Shown in pieces: positions 9,471 through 19,429 of a DNA stretch of 64,000 nucleotides. Within the stretch, counting starts at the first letter, position 1. Each line of letters starts with the position of its first letter. This DNA comes from Symsagittifera roscoffensis (lineage: Eukaryota; Xenacoelomorpha; Acoela; Convolutidae), in assembly GCF_963678635.1 (NCBI RefSeq), contig NW_026971348.1:1-64000 (forward strand), read 5' to 3'. The notes under the pieces were generated by a model that had not been told where the DNA came from, did not search any database, and saw only the letters and a list, made by a program, of their open reading frames with translations. The position numbers and the translations under genes were made by a program.

Positions 9471-10060
9471 TTTGAAAGGGATCCAAGTTTTTCCGTCTTT
9501 CGCTTGAGCATTCTTGTTGATAACAAGCTTAGGTGGAATTTGAGTTGCTTCCAAAATTGTAAAGTAAAAATCGGGAACATCGGTATTTTTTCGTTTTAAT
9601 GCACACACAAAGTCTACAATTGATTCTTTCGAGTCTCGATTATCTAAAATGATATTTTACGACTGACTTAGTCTAATTCTAGGAGAATTCAAAATTAAAT
9701 CAATAAGGTGCTTATTATTTATCGTTTTCAACTTTGCATTATAAGCACTGTAAATAGAATCAAAATCTTTTGGTACAATCTCTTCTTTTTCTTGCTTTTG
9801 TTCCAATTTTTTTTTTGGAAGTGTACTTTGTGATTGATAAACTGAGTAAGGAGTTAGAACAAACTGACGCGTACTATCTCAATCGTTTAGTGACAAAAGG
9901 AGTGATAACAGATATTAATTGTAATCCTTTCGGCGAGCTTAAAACAGTTCTCTTTTTACGCATTGAAGTTCTTCTTCGTATGAGTTTTGATTTTTCTCTT
10001 CGATATTTCACTATGTCTATTTTTCGGAGATCCTTTAGCTTGCCTCGTAGCACGTTTACA
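9465..10060 (-). pseudogene. Conserved Maverick ORF of unknown function (ORF U), copy c
   Basis: This lies between ATPase and integrase. Coherent frames in order are a basic N-terminal part (KDLRKIDIVKYREEKSKLI, RTVLSSPKGLQLISVITPFV near 9890-10,040), then after a stop and a shift EIVPKDFDSIYSAYNAKLKT (9720-9780), LIDLILNSPRIRL, SKESIVDFVCALKRKN, VPDFYFTILEATQIPPKLV, and the end AKDGKTWIPFKI with a TAA at 9465-9467. I recognise this end from other animal Polintons but cannot name a function. It overlaps the beginning of the integrase reading by a few bases. Confidence 0.5.
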
Positions 10061-10959
10061 GGACATTAGTTGAGGAATTGAATGAAACTTTTTGGACAAT
10101 GGAGGATGAATTGTTTTTGAAGTTTTTGGGAAAATGTTTGAAATATTGGGAGTATAGAGACGTGTTGTATGCTCATCGTCCAAAAACTTAGTTTCTGTTC
10201 TTGGTGGTAGATAGAATTTTGATGGAACTGAACCGCTGTTTGTGCCATATCTTAGCGAATCAATTCATTTTGGAGTTAACTCAATGAGTAAATGACTATA
10301 AGGAATAGATAATGCATCTTGATGCCACTCTTTCAATTGTGATCCTAGACCTAGTTGTTGACTTAATGTATTGATTTGTAAAACAGCTCTCGGTGACTGG
10401 AGTAAGACTATATGTGTACTTTGTAACTCAACATCTCTTCCCAATTTGCTTTGATGAAATAAGTTATGCTTAATATATATTGTATTCAGTCCCCTGTGTC
10501 TTCCAGCAGTAGCAACATTTATAAAATGACTGAAATTTGAAATTTTTTCACAAAAGTCATCACATTTTAACAGGTATTTTGTTCCATCATTGGGAAGGTT
10601 TTCATTCAGTTCAAAATCAACTCCTTGGAAAAATTTAAGGTTTTTTCTAGCATTTGTCCATAAAGAGGTTGATAATGTTGATACAAATAGGAAAACTTGT
10701 CAAGTTTTGATTGAAATGAACCAGTTTTTAACTCATCAAAAATAAGATGCAATTTTCCAGATCCACTTGGTCCATTTAGCGGAATAAAAACACGTTCTTT
10801 GTTAGAAGTTATTTTATTCATAGCTTTGGAGGAGGTAAAATTTAACCGACTGTACTTGATAAAATTGCTACCCAAACTGTTGTTTCTTCGCATATAAGGG
10901 ATAACTTTATTCGAACGATTGGAATTGCTAGTATTAAAACTATGACAAAAAATTGGCAC
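10061..10959 (-). pseudogene. Packaging ATPase (A32/FtsK-like), copy c
   Basis: This is the genome-packaging ATPase of the Maverick. The start taken is MPIFCHSF at 10,959. Walker A is IPLNGPSGSGK followed by Leu (TTG at 10,750-10,752) where Ser/Thr is required. Then come LIFDELKTGSF, SYLYQHYQPLYGQM and a frameshift near 10,640. The Walker B region reads KYLLKCDDF. It continues with INVATAGRHRGLNTIYIKHN, FHQSKLGRDVELQSTHIVLL, INTLSQQLGLGSQLKEWHQD and LLIELTPK. An in-frame TGA (complement 10,265-10,267) is followed by DSLRYGTNSGSVPSKFYLP and RLYTPNISNIFPKTSK. The nucleotide-binding site and frame are both broken, so it cannot be active. Confidence 0.85.
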
Positions 10960-11152
10960 ATAAAAATTTAAAAAGATCTTTTACACGTATGTCCAAAAAA
11001 CTTCATTGATTTTCGCTCATCATCAAAAACAAAATTTCCTAAATTTAAGTGCTTTACACATTCAACACCCATCTCAAATTTCGATTGAAAAAATTGATAT
11101 TAATTAATGTTTAAATTTCAAAAGTACGGTTATACAAATTTTTTCAGATTGA

Positions 11153-11383
11153 TTACAATTTATTAAAAAAGCATCGTGTCCGTGTTCCGTATGCAAATGC
11201 TTTTCTTTCTGCACAGAGAAGAGTATTCGCATGACGAAATGGGTAGTTGCTACACCTCAAATCATATTCCTTATCTTTGAAAGTCAAACTCTGAACTTTT
11301 GGGCATGCGTAGTCATCAAAGTTTGTAGCCTTTGTTACCAAAATTTCTGACAGAATTTACTTTTTTCATAACCTTTTGCTTTA
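11153..11383 (-). pseudogene. ORF W, unrecognised Cys-containing ORF, copy c (5'-truncated)
   Basis: This is an open frame of 62 codons (TKATNFDDYACPKVQSL, KDKEYDLRCSNYPFRHANT, LLCAERKAFAYGTRTRCF). I do not recognise it. The longer form at 15,244-15,632 shows the missing N-terminal part. Here the ORF is cut at about 11,383 by the junction of the 4.09-kb tandem duplication, where it joins the basic-protein copy d. The spacer 10,960-11,152 upstream of the ATPase is AT-rich with no recognised element. Confidence 0.35.
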
Positions 11384-11744
11384 GTTTCGAGGAATACTTC
11401 TTGTAGGTAAGATGACATGTCTTTGCGAGAGCGACTGTTTTTCCATCTACTTTTTCGAGAAAAAAAAGTTTTACCAGTTCTACGCTTTTTTTTCTGTTTT
11501 TACCTCCCAATTGTTTCCGAACTGTTTTGTTCTCTCATCTTTTGCAAATGTTTCGAGTTTTTTCCCGTCCACTAACAACTTCCCCAATTTCTGGAATAAG
11601 CAATTTCAAACAAATCTTCCCCAATTCTTTTCGCAGCTTGGACTATATTTTCTTTAATAAAGTAGATTGCACTTCTCCCAAAAGTTTGTGCAAGATCTCC
11701 AAAACCTCTTCCATGAGTCTTGCAGGTCCTCGAAAAAGAAGGAA
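11384..11744 (-). pseudogene. Small basic capsid-associated protein, copy d
   Basis: Second copy from the 4.09-kb duplication. It is like 7291-7651 but with two or three extra A bases near 11,461-11,468, which let the frame read into a KKSVELVKLFFLEK-type segment. It is truncated at the 3' side by the duplication junction, so no capsid gene follows. Confidence 0.45.
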
Positions 11745-11784
11745 ATCAGCTGAATATTGAGCAAGCAGTTCGTATGAAGTTTAT

Positions 11785-12596
11785 ATCGAAAATCATTGTT
11801 CGAAATCTTGCAGAACAAGAGAACAACTCGAGTAATTCCTACGGACACAAAAGGTTTTTTTTCGCCGGTCCTTTCTCTTAGTTCTATCTTGATACTATAC
11901 TATCTTGAACTGTAAATTTGTAAAAGACTGATAATTCATGTACTGTCCTGTAGAAATTATATATCCACTTTTTACTTTGGAGATGAATGGAATACAACGC
12001 AATAAGCGAGTTTTTCTATCACCGACTATGTTATATTCTAGAATATCACTATATGTAATCAAAGAATTTTTTCTTATAATGTCGTAAGAATACTGAGGAT
12101 AATGTGGTCATTTTACCTTCATTATAACCGCTGTTTGATTTTGCTCTAAATCACAACCAAAAATGTAACTCAAGTCAGAACTTTGAATAATAAACACTGA
12201 TTGGCTCTCAGGTAAATGAACGGCAACCTTTTGAGTAATTTTGTCTACTGATACATAGATTCTGTTATATTCAAATGCTTGAGCACCTAGACGTTCTCGA
12301 ATTTTGTTGCTCATAGCTACAGCTATATCAGCAATACTTGGATACAATCTCGGATCAATTTGCATTGGTACAATCTTTCTTTTCTTCTCAGAATTTTCTC
12401 TACCATCTAAGAAAGTAAACTTACCCTCTGCAACATTTTGATACAAAAAAGGGTATGATATTTCTGAAATAACAACCTCCCATTCTCCTTTCAAATGTAT
12501 ATGTTCGGGTAGAAAATTTGTAAAAGAACTAAGACTATTATTCGAATAACACTAAAAAGAAGCGTTGGAAACTAACTCAATAATAAAAGCATTCAT
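11785..12596 (-). pseudogene. Minor capsid (penton-like) protein, copy d
   Basis: This is a duplicate of 7690-8503 with the start at 12,596. It carries the same TAG at codon 15 and the same TGA (complement 12,108-12,110). Differences are few, for example LYPSIADIAV is preceded by DPR instead of DPG, and SYIFG replaces SNIFG. Confidence 0.6.
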
Positions 12597-12639
12597 GACA
12601 ACTGATCGATAGAAATTTAGTTTAAAAAAAGTTTCACCT

Positions 12640-13561
12640 TTAATTTGAACATTTTCTCAGCTCTTCCTCATAAAATTTTTTCAGAATTTGTTGTTTGTCG
12701 AGATCTTTGATGATGTATGTAGGAGGTTTTTTAGTAGATAATGCCAAATTTTCAAAAATTTCATCTGTAAATTGTGGTTTGTATCATTCTCTGAACGGAA
12801 TATCATTCTTTGAAATTCTCACTCTGTCTCCAACTTTGAATTTGAGTTTCTTATTCCTTGCTAAAGTTTAATAAACAGAATTGAGAGGAAATCAGTATTC
12901 TTGACATCTCTAGGTGATTTCACAATATATCTATTGACGCGACAATTCATTGTAAACACAAACTGCTGCAACTTGTTAAAGATTTTTTCACCAAGATCTT
13001 CTATGTAGCGGTAAATTATGTGTTTCAATGATTGAAAGGCTCTCTCTGCAAATGCAGCTTTTGTTTCACTCATTGTCGAGTAAACTTCAATGTTTTTTTT
13101 CCTTGCAAATTTTTGTGAAAATTCCCCCATCTTCTATTGCTTTATCAGCCCAAAGCTTTTCAGGAGTAAATTTTTTTTTGAGAAATCCTTTTTCTGTAAA
13201 CTTGCAAAGTGTCTTTTGCATATTTAGTTTTCATTGTTTGAGCTCTGACAAATCGCAAAAATTATTAACAGCAACCAATAAGAATTTGACTCTTTTGTTT
13301 TGACTCAATGCCAAAGTTTTTGACTCTTAGTTTTTCCACAAATGCCAATTCCATACAGCAAATTTCATTGATATATTTTGTAAAAGCTTGAAGCCGTCGG
13401 AAACGTCTAATTTAGGGACCAATTTTTGTTTACGATGTCTCGGTTTGAAAAATTGTTGTACTCTCTTTTTTGACAATCTACTAGCTTTACTCAAGTTTCG
13501 CACAGAACCGTACGCAGCTCTACCACTTGAATCCAATCTGTTCTGAATTACCTTTTTAGAT
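12640..13561 (-). pseudogene. Retroviral-type integrase, copy d
   Basis: Duplicate of 8547-9470 with the same MELAF change of the first catalytic Asp (GAA at 13,349-13,351). SETKAAFAERAFQSLKHIIY with the Glu and the WADK segment are kept. One T fewer in the run near 13,100 and one G fewer near 12,866 shift frames relative to copy c, so decay continued after duplication. Confidence 0.85.
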
Positions 13562-14150
13562 TTTGAAAGGGATCCAAGTTTTTCCGTCTTTCGCTTGAGC
13601 ATTCTTGTTGATAACAAGCTTAGGTGGAATTTGAGTTGCTTCCAAAATTGTAAAGTAAAAATCGGGAACATCGGTATTTTTTCGTTTTAATGCACACACA
13701 AAGTCTACAATTGATTCTTTCGAGTCTCGATTATCTAAAATGATATTTTACGACTGACTTAGTCTAATTCTAGGAGAATTCAAAATTAAATCAATAAGGT
13801 GCTTATTATTTATCGTTTTCAACTTTGCATTATAAGCACTGTAAATAGAATCAAAATCTTTTGGTACAATCTCTTCTTTTTCTTGCTTTTGTTCCAATTT
13901 TTTTTTTGGAAGTGTACTTTGTGATTGATAAACTGAGTAAGGAGTTAGAACAAACTGACGCGTACTATCTCAATCGTTTAGTGACAAAAGGAGTGATAAC
14001 AGATATTAATTGTAATCCTTTCGGCGAGCTTAAAATAGTTCTCTTTTTACGCATTGAAGTTCTTCTTCGTATGAGTTTTGATTTTTCTCTTCGATATTTC
14101 ACTATGTCTATTTTTCGGAGATCCTTTAGCTCGCCTTGTAGCACGTTTAC
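13556..14150 (-). pseudogene. Conserved Maverick ORF of unknown function (ORF U), copy d
   Basis: Duplicate of 9465-10,060 with the same coherent fragments and stops. A few substitutions distinguish it, for example GGCAAG/GGCGAG near 14,131 and AAAATAGTT for AAAACAGTT near 14,035. Confidence 0.5.
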
Positions 14151-15050
14151 AGGACATTAGTTGAGGAATTGAATGAAACTTTTTGGACAATGGAGGATGA
14201 ATTGTTTTTGAAGTTTTTGGGAAAATGTTTGAAATATTGGGAGTATAGAGACGTGTTGTATGCTCATCGTCCAAAAACTTAGGCTCTGTTCTTGGTGGTA
14301 GATAGAATTTTGATGGAACTGAACCGCTGTTTGTGCCATATCTTAGCGAATCAATTCATTTTGGAGTTAACTCAATGAGTAAATGACTATAAGGAATAGA
14401 TAATGCATCTTGATGCCACTCTTTCAATTGTGATCCTAGACCTAGTTGTTGACTTAATGTATTGATTTGTAAAACAGCTCTCGGTGACTTGAGTAAGACT
14501 ATATGTGTACTTTGTAACTCAACATCTCTTCCCAATTTGCTTTGATGAAATAAGTTATGCTTAATATATATTGTATTCAGTCCCCTGTGTCTTCCAGCAG
14601 TAGCAACATTTATAAAATGACTGAAATTTGAAATTTTTTCACAAAAGTCATCAAATTTTAACAGGTATTTTGTTCCATCATTGGGAAGGTTTTCATTCAG
14701 TTCAAAATCAACTCCTTGGAAAAATTTAAGGTTTTTTCTAGCATTTGTCCATAAAGAGGTTGATAATGTTGATACAAATAGGAAAACTTGTCAAGTTTTG
14801 ATTGAAATGAACCAGTTTTTAACTCATCAAAAATAAGATGCAATTTTCCAGATCCACTTGGTCCATTTAGCGGAATAAAAACACGTTCTTTGTTAGAAGT
14901 TATTTTATTCATAGCTTTGGAGGAGGTAAAATTTAACCGACTGTACTTGATAAAATTGCTACCCAAACTGTTGTTTCTTCGCATATAAGGGATAACTTTA
15001 TTCGAACGATTGGAATTGCTAGTATTAAAACTATGACAAAAAATTGGCAC
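14151..15050 (-). pseudogene. Packaging ATPase (A32/FtsK-like), copy d
   Basis: Duplicate of 10,061-10,959. The Walker A GPSGSGK (14,844-14,864) is again followed by Leu, the TGA recurs (complement 14,356-14,358), and the frameshift near 14,730 is shared. The C-terminal SKTIHPPLSKKFHSI segment is identical. Confidence 0.85.
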
Positions 15051-15243
15051 ATAAAAATTTAAAAAGATCTTTTACACGTATGTCCAAAAAACTTCATTGA
15101 TTTTCGCTCATCATCAAAAACAAAATTTCCTAAATTTAAGTGCTTTACACATTCAACACCCATCTCAAATTTCGATTGAAAAAATTGATATTAATTAATG
15201 TTTAAATTTCAAAAGTACGGTTATACAAATTTTTTCAGATTGA

Positions 15244-15632
15244 TTACAATTTATTAAAAAAGCATCGTGTCCGTGTTCCGTATGCAAATGCTTTTCTTTC
15301 TGCACAGAGAAGAGTATTCGCATGACGAAATTGGTAGTTGCTACACCTCAAATCATATTCCTTATCTTTGAAAGTCAAACTCTGAACTTTTGGGCATGCG
15401 TAGTCATCAAAGTTTGTAGCCTTTGTTACCAAAACTTCTGACAGAATTTACTTTTTTCATAACCTTTTGCAAAAAAATCCATTTCTGTAGCTTTTAATTT
15501 TTTCATTATTTTTTCAAGCTCAGTATATTTTTCATGGCCACTGTTCCAATATATTCCACAACAATGCTTCGTACACCAAGCAGACTGAGATGTAGCTTTG
15601 AATTTTTTGGGAGGAAGAAAGGAATATACCAC
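15244..15632 (-). pseudogene. ORF W, unrecognised Cys-containing ORF, full-length copy d
   Basis: Reading from 15,632: MVYSFLPPKKFKATSQSAWC, KHCCGIYWNSGHEKYTELEK, IMKKLKATEMDFFAKGYEKS. A one-base shift near 15,430 follows, then the TNFDDYACPKVQ part shared with copy c. Cys and His residues cluster in WCTKHCCGIYWNSGH, which could bind metal. I do not recognise the family. It begins the minus-strand block, upstream of the ATPase. Confidence 0.4.
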
Positions 15633-15935
15633 ATCTTATCCATTTTTGAAAAATCCTAACTCTTTCACTATTTTGTTTTCAAAACATTCAATATCTGATA
15701 CAACTAGAATCAAGATGTTAACTGTTTTCGCTGAAACTTTTGGTTAGAACGAATAACAATCGAACAATGCATATACTGATAAAGCAAAAGTTTTAACATA
15801 TAAACAGAAGAACAATTCAGTCACGTGACCAAGAAAACAACAACTTGGAAATCTAGGTATAACATAACAATAACCAGGTCCCTTATAAGTAGTATATTTC
15901 ACATGTAAATTGCATGAAAACTAAAAATTAGTAAT
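15633..15935. other. Spacer with E-box palindrome, upstream of ORF W
   Basis: No gene is seen. The stretch contains the palindrome TCACGTGA (core CACGTG at 15,832-15,837) in a phrase that recurs at 17,209-17,214 and 30,772-30,777. It is the left end of a roughly 1.38-kb internal repeat (15,690/17,050). The right breakpoint of the large tandem duplication lies at about 15,935, at AAAAATTAGTAATCCATGCA. Confidence 0.5.
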
Positions 15936-16260
15936 CCATGCAGGAGTTTCCGTATCCAATTAGACCCCCAAAAGGAAATTTTTGGTCCATTCTTTCAGAT
16001 TTATGTTTGGGTCCAAAACATAACAGGTACAAAGAAAATAATTTTTTCTTTTTGTATTTGATGAAAATTCATACTTAATCAAATCAAATCTTCTGAGAAC
16101 TTCATTCAATTTCTGAACGTTCATTTGCTACAGTGCATTCATCAATAATGATACAAGACCGAGGGGATAAAATCAACCAGTTTATCATACTCTTCTTCTT
16201 CCAACTGAAGTTTCTGATTATTTTTCTAAGTGTTTCCTTTTCTACAATACTCTATAAAAT
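15936..16260 (-). pseudogene. ORF V, unrecognised ORF, copy A1
   Basis: Reverse-strand reading has QLEEEEYDKLVDFIPSV-like sequence near 16,180-16,215, then MNVQKLNEVLRRFDLIKYEF, TKRKNYFLCTCYVLD and KEWTKKFPFGGLIGYGNSC. One T is missing near 15,980 relative to the copy at 29,490, which shifts the end. I do not recognise it. Confidence 0.3.
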
Positions 16261-16269
16261 ATAATTTTT

Positions 16270-16740
16270 AAATCAACTTGCTTCATGACTTCATTCACCT
16301 TTGCAGTGAAGAGTCGAATCTGAATGTAGGGTGGCTTGTTCACACTGTACTTTTTGATTGTGACTCACATCCTTCTTTTCTTGTATCTTGCTACGTCATA
16401 CACCGCATGACAGTTCGCAAATTCCTGCAACAATGGTTGAGTCTTTGTCAGAATCGGGTTCCAATACAGGAACAAGTCCATGGTTTTCAGCATCGTGAAT
16501 AACAGTATTCCGTATTGCTGATACCCTTTCCCCTTCTTTTTCACCAAGATAGACTTGCTGGGTTTGTACGATTTGTCCCGATTCATTTCTCCTTAGCAAT
16601 TGGAAGCAAGGTTCAAAGTAAATTTTTCCGTTGTAGGGTTTTTGGGACCAAGTAAATCTCCCAATTCTTTTTTGATTCTTAGCAAATTCAATATACTTGG
16701 AGAGAATATCTTTTTTGATTTGAGACTCAGAGACAACTGA
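16270..16740 (-). pseudogene. ORF X, unrecognised ORF, copy A1
   Basis: A coherent minus-strand frame has SKYIEFAKNQKRIGRFTWSQ, KPYNGKIYFEPCFQLLRR, SGQIVQTQQVYLGEKEGERV, AIRNTVIHDAENHGLVPVLE and DSDKDSTIVAGICELSCGV. After a shift come SVNKPPYIQIRLFTAK and VNEVMKQVD. Relative to copy A2 the last part is deleted together with ORF Z. The family is not recognised. The amount of coherent, non-repetitive protein sequence says it was once a gene of the element. Confidence 0.4.
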
Positions 16741-17319
16741 TCAGTAGTAGATATTTGAAAACCTTGAAATATGTAAGTATATAGAATTTAGGAAATGTAG
16801 ATGACTCAGTGTACATTCCAAATAACATATTATTACCTTATATGGAATAATAAGTAGGCGATGATCCAAATATGGAAAATGCGTAGGTGATTGAACTACT
16901 ATAGAAGCAATTCAATATAGATAAAAATCATTTTCAAGAAGTAATTGGTGATGGAGTCTGCTATGTGTCAAACATATCCCACTTTTTATTCGGACTACAA
17001 TGCAAAATCTCTTTTTATCTCTGTCTCAGAAAATTTTTATGAAAAATTCTTGCACTATTTTGTTTTCAATACATTCAATATCCAAAACAACTAGAATCAA
17101 GACGTTAACTGTTTTCGCTGAAATTTGTGGTTAGAATGAATAACAATCGAACAATGCATATACCGATGAAGCAAAAATTTTAACATATAAACAGAAGAAC
17201 AATTCAGTCACGTGACAAAGAAAACAACAACTTGGAAATCTAGGTATAACATAACAATAACCACGTCCCTTATAAGTAGTATATTTCACATGTAAATTGC
17301 ATGAAAACTAAAAATTAAA
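16741..17319. other. Spacer upstream of ORF X with GCGTAGG motif and E-box
   Basis: No gene is seen. The stretch holds GTAGGCGATGAT at 16,854-16,865 and GCGTAGGTGATTGA at 16,881-16,894, similar to the 60-bp repeats upstream of polB copy B. An imperfect inverted pair ATTCCAAATAA / TTATATGGAAT lies just before them, and the CACGTG palindrome is at 17,209-17,214. The arrangement is repeated upstream of the second ORF X copy. Confidence 0.5.
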
Positions 17320-17690
17320 AGTCCATGCAGGAATTTCCCTATCCAATTAGACCCCCAAAAGGAAATTTTTGGTCCATTCTTTCAAATTTATGTTTGGTCC
17401 AAAACAAAACAGGTACAAAGAAAGTAATTTTTTCTTTTTGTATTTGATGAAAAGTCATACTTAATCAAATCAAATCTTGTGAGAATTTCATTCAATTTCT
17501 GAACGTTCATTTTCTACAGTGCGTTCAACAATAATGATACAAGTTTTTTTAATGTTTCTATATAAGACAAAACCGAGGGGATAAAATTAACCAGTTTTTC
17601 ATACTTTTCTTCTTTCAACTGAATTTTCTGATTATTTTTCCACGTGTTTCCTTTTCTACGATGCTTTATAAAATCTGATTTTTAAATATC
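17320..17690 (-). pseudogene. ORF V, unrecognised ORF, copy A2
   Basis: Second copy of ORF V. The upstream part is longer: QLKEEKYEKLVNFIPSVLSY, ETLKKLVSLLLNAL, a stop, then NVQKLNEILTRFDLIKYDFS and TKRKNYFLCTCFVLDQT. Relative to copy A1 it keeps 24-26 more bases near 17,540-17,565. Confidence 0.3.
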
Positions 17691-17701
17691 TGAACAATAG
17701 C

Positions 17702-17975
17702 TTAGAAAATTTTCCGTCTCCCATTATGCAAAGTCCACTCAAACTGAGAAATTTGTGATTCTGTATCCAAATCTTGCCTTTTTAATAAATATCGTGATTC
17801 CGAAACTGTTAGTGAAAATTTCTGGGACTTTGCTTGTAAGGCGATATGAAAAAGTCTCAATTTATTTTGAAGCTTTAAAACGAGAATTCTGGAAAAACCA
17901 ATGTTCCAACTCATACCGCTCAGCTCAAAGAAATTTCAAAAAAAGATTCAAGAAGATGAGTATTTGAATTACATT
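17702..17975 (-). pseudogene. ORF Z, unrecognised ORF, copy A2
   Basis: An open frame of 70 codons (17,702-17,914) contains IGFSRILVLKLQNKLRLFHI, SLTVSESRYLLKRQDLDTES and FEWTLHNGRRK. It is missing from the first repeat unit, where a deletion joins ORF X to ORF V. A plus-strand frame over the same bases is equally open, so the coding strand is uncertain; the neighbours favour minus. Confidence 0.25.
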
Positions 17976-18029
17976 ACTATAATAACATCACTCAACAAAA
18001 TGATTGATTATTACAGTTTTCAACAAAAC

Positions 18030-18540
18030 ATAAAATCTTCCAAGACTTCGGCGAGTTCTTTGAATTCATTCAAAGTATAGTTGACATAGTCAACTTGCTT
18101 CATGACTTCGATCTCCTTTGCAGCGAAGAGTCGAATCTGAATGTAGGGTGGCTTGTTCACACTGTACGTTTTGATTGTGACTCACACCCTTCTTTTCTTG
18201 TATGTTGCTACGTCTTACACCGCATGACAATTCGCAAATTCCTGCACCATGGTTGAGTCTTTGTCAGAAAAAGGGTTCCAATACAGGAACGAGACCAAGA
18301 TTTTCTGCATCGTGAATAACAGTATTCCGTATTGCTGATATCCTCTCCCCTTCTTTTTCACCAAGATAGACTTGCTGGGTTTGTACGATTTGTCCCGATT
18401 CATTTTTCTTTAGCAATTGGAAGCAAGGTTCAAAGTAAATTTTTCCCTTGTAGGGTTTTTGGGACCAAGATAATCTCCCAATTCTTTTTTGATTTTTAGC
18501 AAGTTCAATATAGTTGGAGAGAAAATCTTTTTTGATTTGA
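18030..18540 (-). pseudogene. ORF X, unrecognised ORF, copy A2 (with C-terminus)
   Basis: Same fragments as copy A1 plus the original C-terminus: NKPPYIQIRLFAAKEIEVMK, QVDYVNYTLNEFKELAEVLE, DFMFC, stop. Frameshifts fall near 18,210-18,250. The product is unknown. Confidence 0.4.
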
Positions 18541-19030
18541 GACTCAGAGACAACTGATCAGTAGTAGATATTTCAAAATCTTGAAATATGTAAATATATA
18601 AAAATTAGGAAATGTAGATGACTCACTGTACATTCCAAATAAGGTATTATTACCTTAAATGGAATAATAGGTAGGCGATGATCATAATATGGAAAATGCG
18701 TAGGTGATTGAACTACTATAAAAGCAATTCAATGTAGATAAAAATCATTTTCAAGAATTTTCAAGCCTATCCCACTTTTTATTCGGACTACAATTCAAAA
18801 TCTCTTTTATCTCTGTCTCAGAAAACTTTTATGAAAAATTCATTGTCACCCAAGACTACTGTGTATCTAACCATTCATCATTCAGCCCAGTAGAAAATTG
18901 CAATTTTCACTCATTATTAATCGTATCATCGCTTGTTCAATTTTTGCAAAGATGAGATAAATATCATTTCACCTACCAAATTGATGACTGTATATATCTT
19001 TTATACAAATGTTGATTTTATTCCAATATT
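18541..19030. other. Spacer upstream of ORF X copy A2
   Basis: Non-coding as far as I can see. It contains GTAGGCGATGAT at 18,671-18,682 and GCGTAGGTGATTG at 18,698-18,710, repeating the arrangement of the previous spacer. On the plus strand a TATATAT-rich stretch at 18,990-19,005 precedes the next ORF. Confidence 0.4.
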
Positions 19031-19330
19031 TTTTCATCAAGAGATGAAGTTTTCAATCAATTGAATCGTGCAGTCGAACACAACTTGAAATGTAGAATAC
19101 CGCAAAAATTACCCAGTGTTGCAAAGAAACGCCTGCTGCGAAAAAAAATTCAAAAGACATTATCTCAATTTTGCTCAGAAGCTTGCGTCCGCTCAGACTC
19201 TTGGATCAGCTTTTTTGGAAAGGATTCGAAGAGTTCAAAACTCAAAGTATGAGACTGATTTGTTGAAATTTGTTGATTGTTTTATTGATGGTTATGGTAC
19301 TGTAAATAGTGAGCGTGTCAATTTTTCTAT
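19031..19330 (+). pseudogene. ORF S, unrecognised basic ORF, copy A
   Basis: Plus-strand reading: IKRDEVFNQLNRAVEHNLKC, RIPQKLPSVAKKRLLRKK, then an A-run (8 A here, 9 A in copy B at 32,700) where the frame is lost. In another frame it resumes with HYLNFAQKLASAQTLGSAFL, ERIRRVQNSKYETDLLKFVD and CFIDGYGTVNSERVNFSIN. I do not recognise it. The different run lengths in the two copies show the homopolymer is unstable. Confidence 0.35.
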
Positions 19331-19429
19331 TAATAATTTAATATTTGTTTATAAAAAATCTTCTCAAAGCAGTTTTTATTTCAAATCAAAAATTTTTTCA
19401 ACGAACCATTTTGTAATTTTCAAAACTTG

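Larger units (their letters stand above)
7291..15474. repeat. Tandem duplication, two copies of a 4.09-kb gene block
   Basis: Positions 7291-11,383 and 11,384-15,474 match nearly base for base with a constant offset of 4091-4093. Examples are 7561/11,654, 9236/13,327, 10,606/14,697 and 11,153/15,244. The block carries the basic protein, minor capsid, integrase, ORF U, ATPase and ORF W. The junction at 11,384 joins the interior of ORF W to the basic-protein gene across the short shared string TTTTGCTTTAG-like. Stops and key-residue losses are shared, so the block had already decayed when it duplicated. Confidence 0.9.

Noticed and set aside
9470-9580. Taking the ORF opening at 9580 as the integrase N-terminus
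   Set aside because: Its first roughly 38 codons overlap, in another frame, the recognisable end of ORF U (DFYFTILEATQIPPKLV), so the integrase reading starts later.
9770-10069. Plus-strand ORF of 99 codons (also 13,861-14,160)
   Set aside because: Antisense to ORF U, whose minus-strand fragments are coherent and match the expected gene order.
16140-16170. Walker B-like IIIDEC string on the minus strand in ORF V copy A1
   Set aside because: The frame is not conserved in copy A2, where another frame (ETLKKLVSLLLNAL) is coherent, so it is probably chance.
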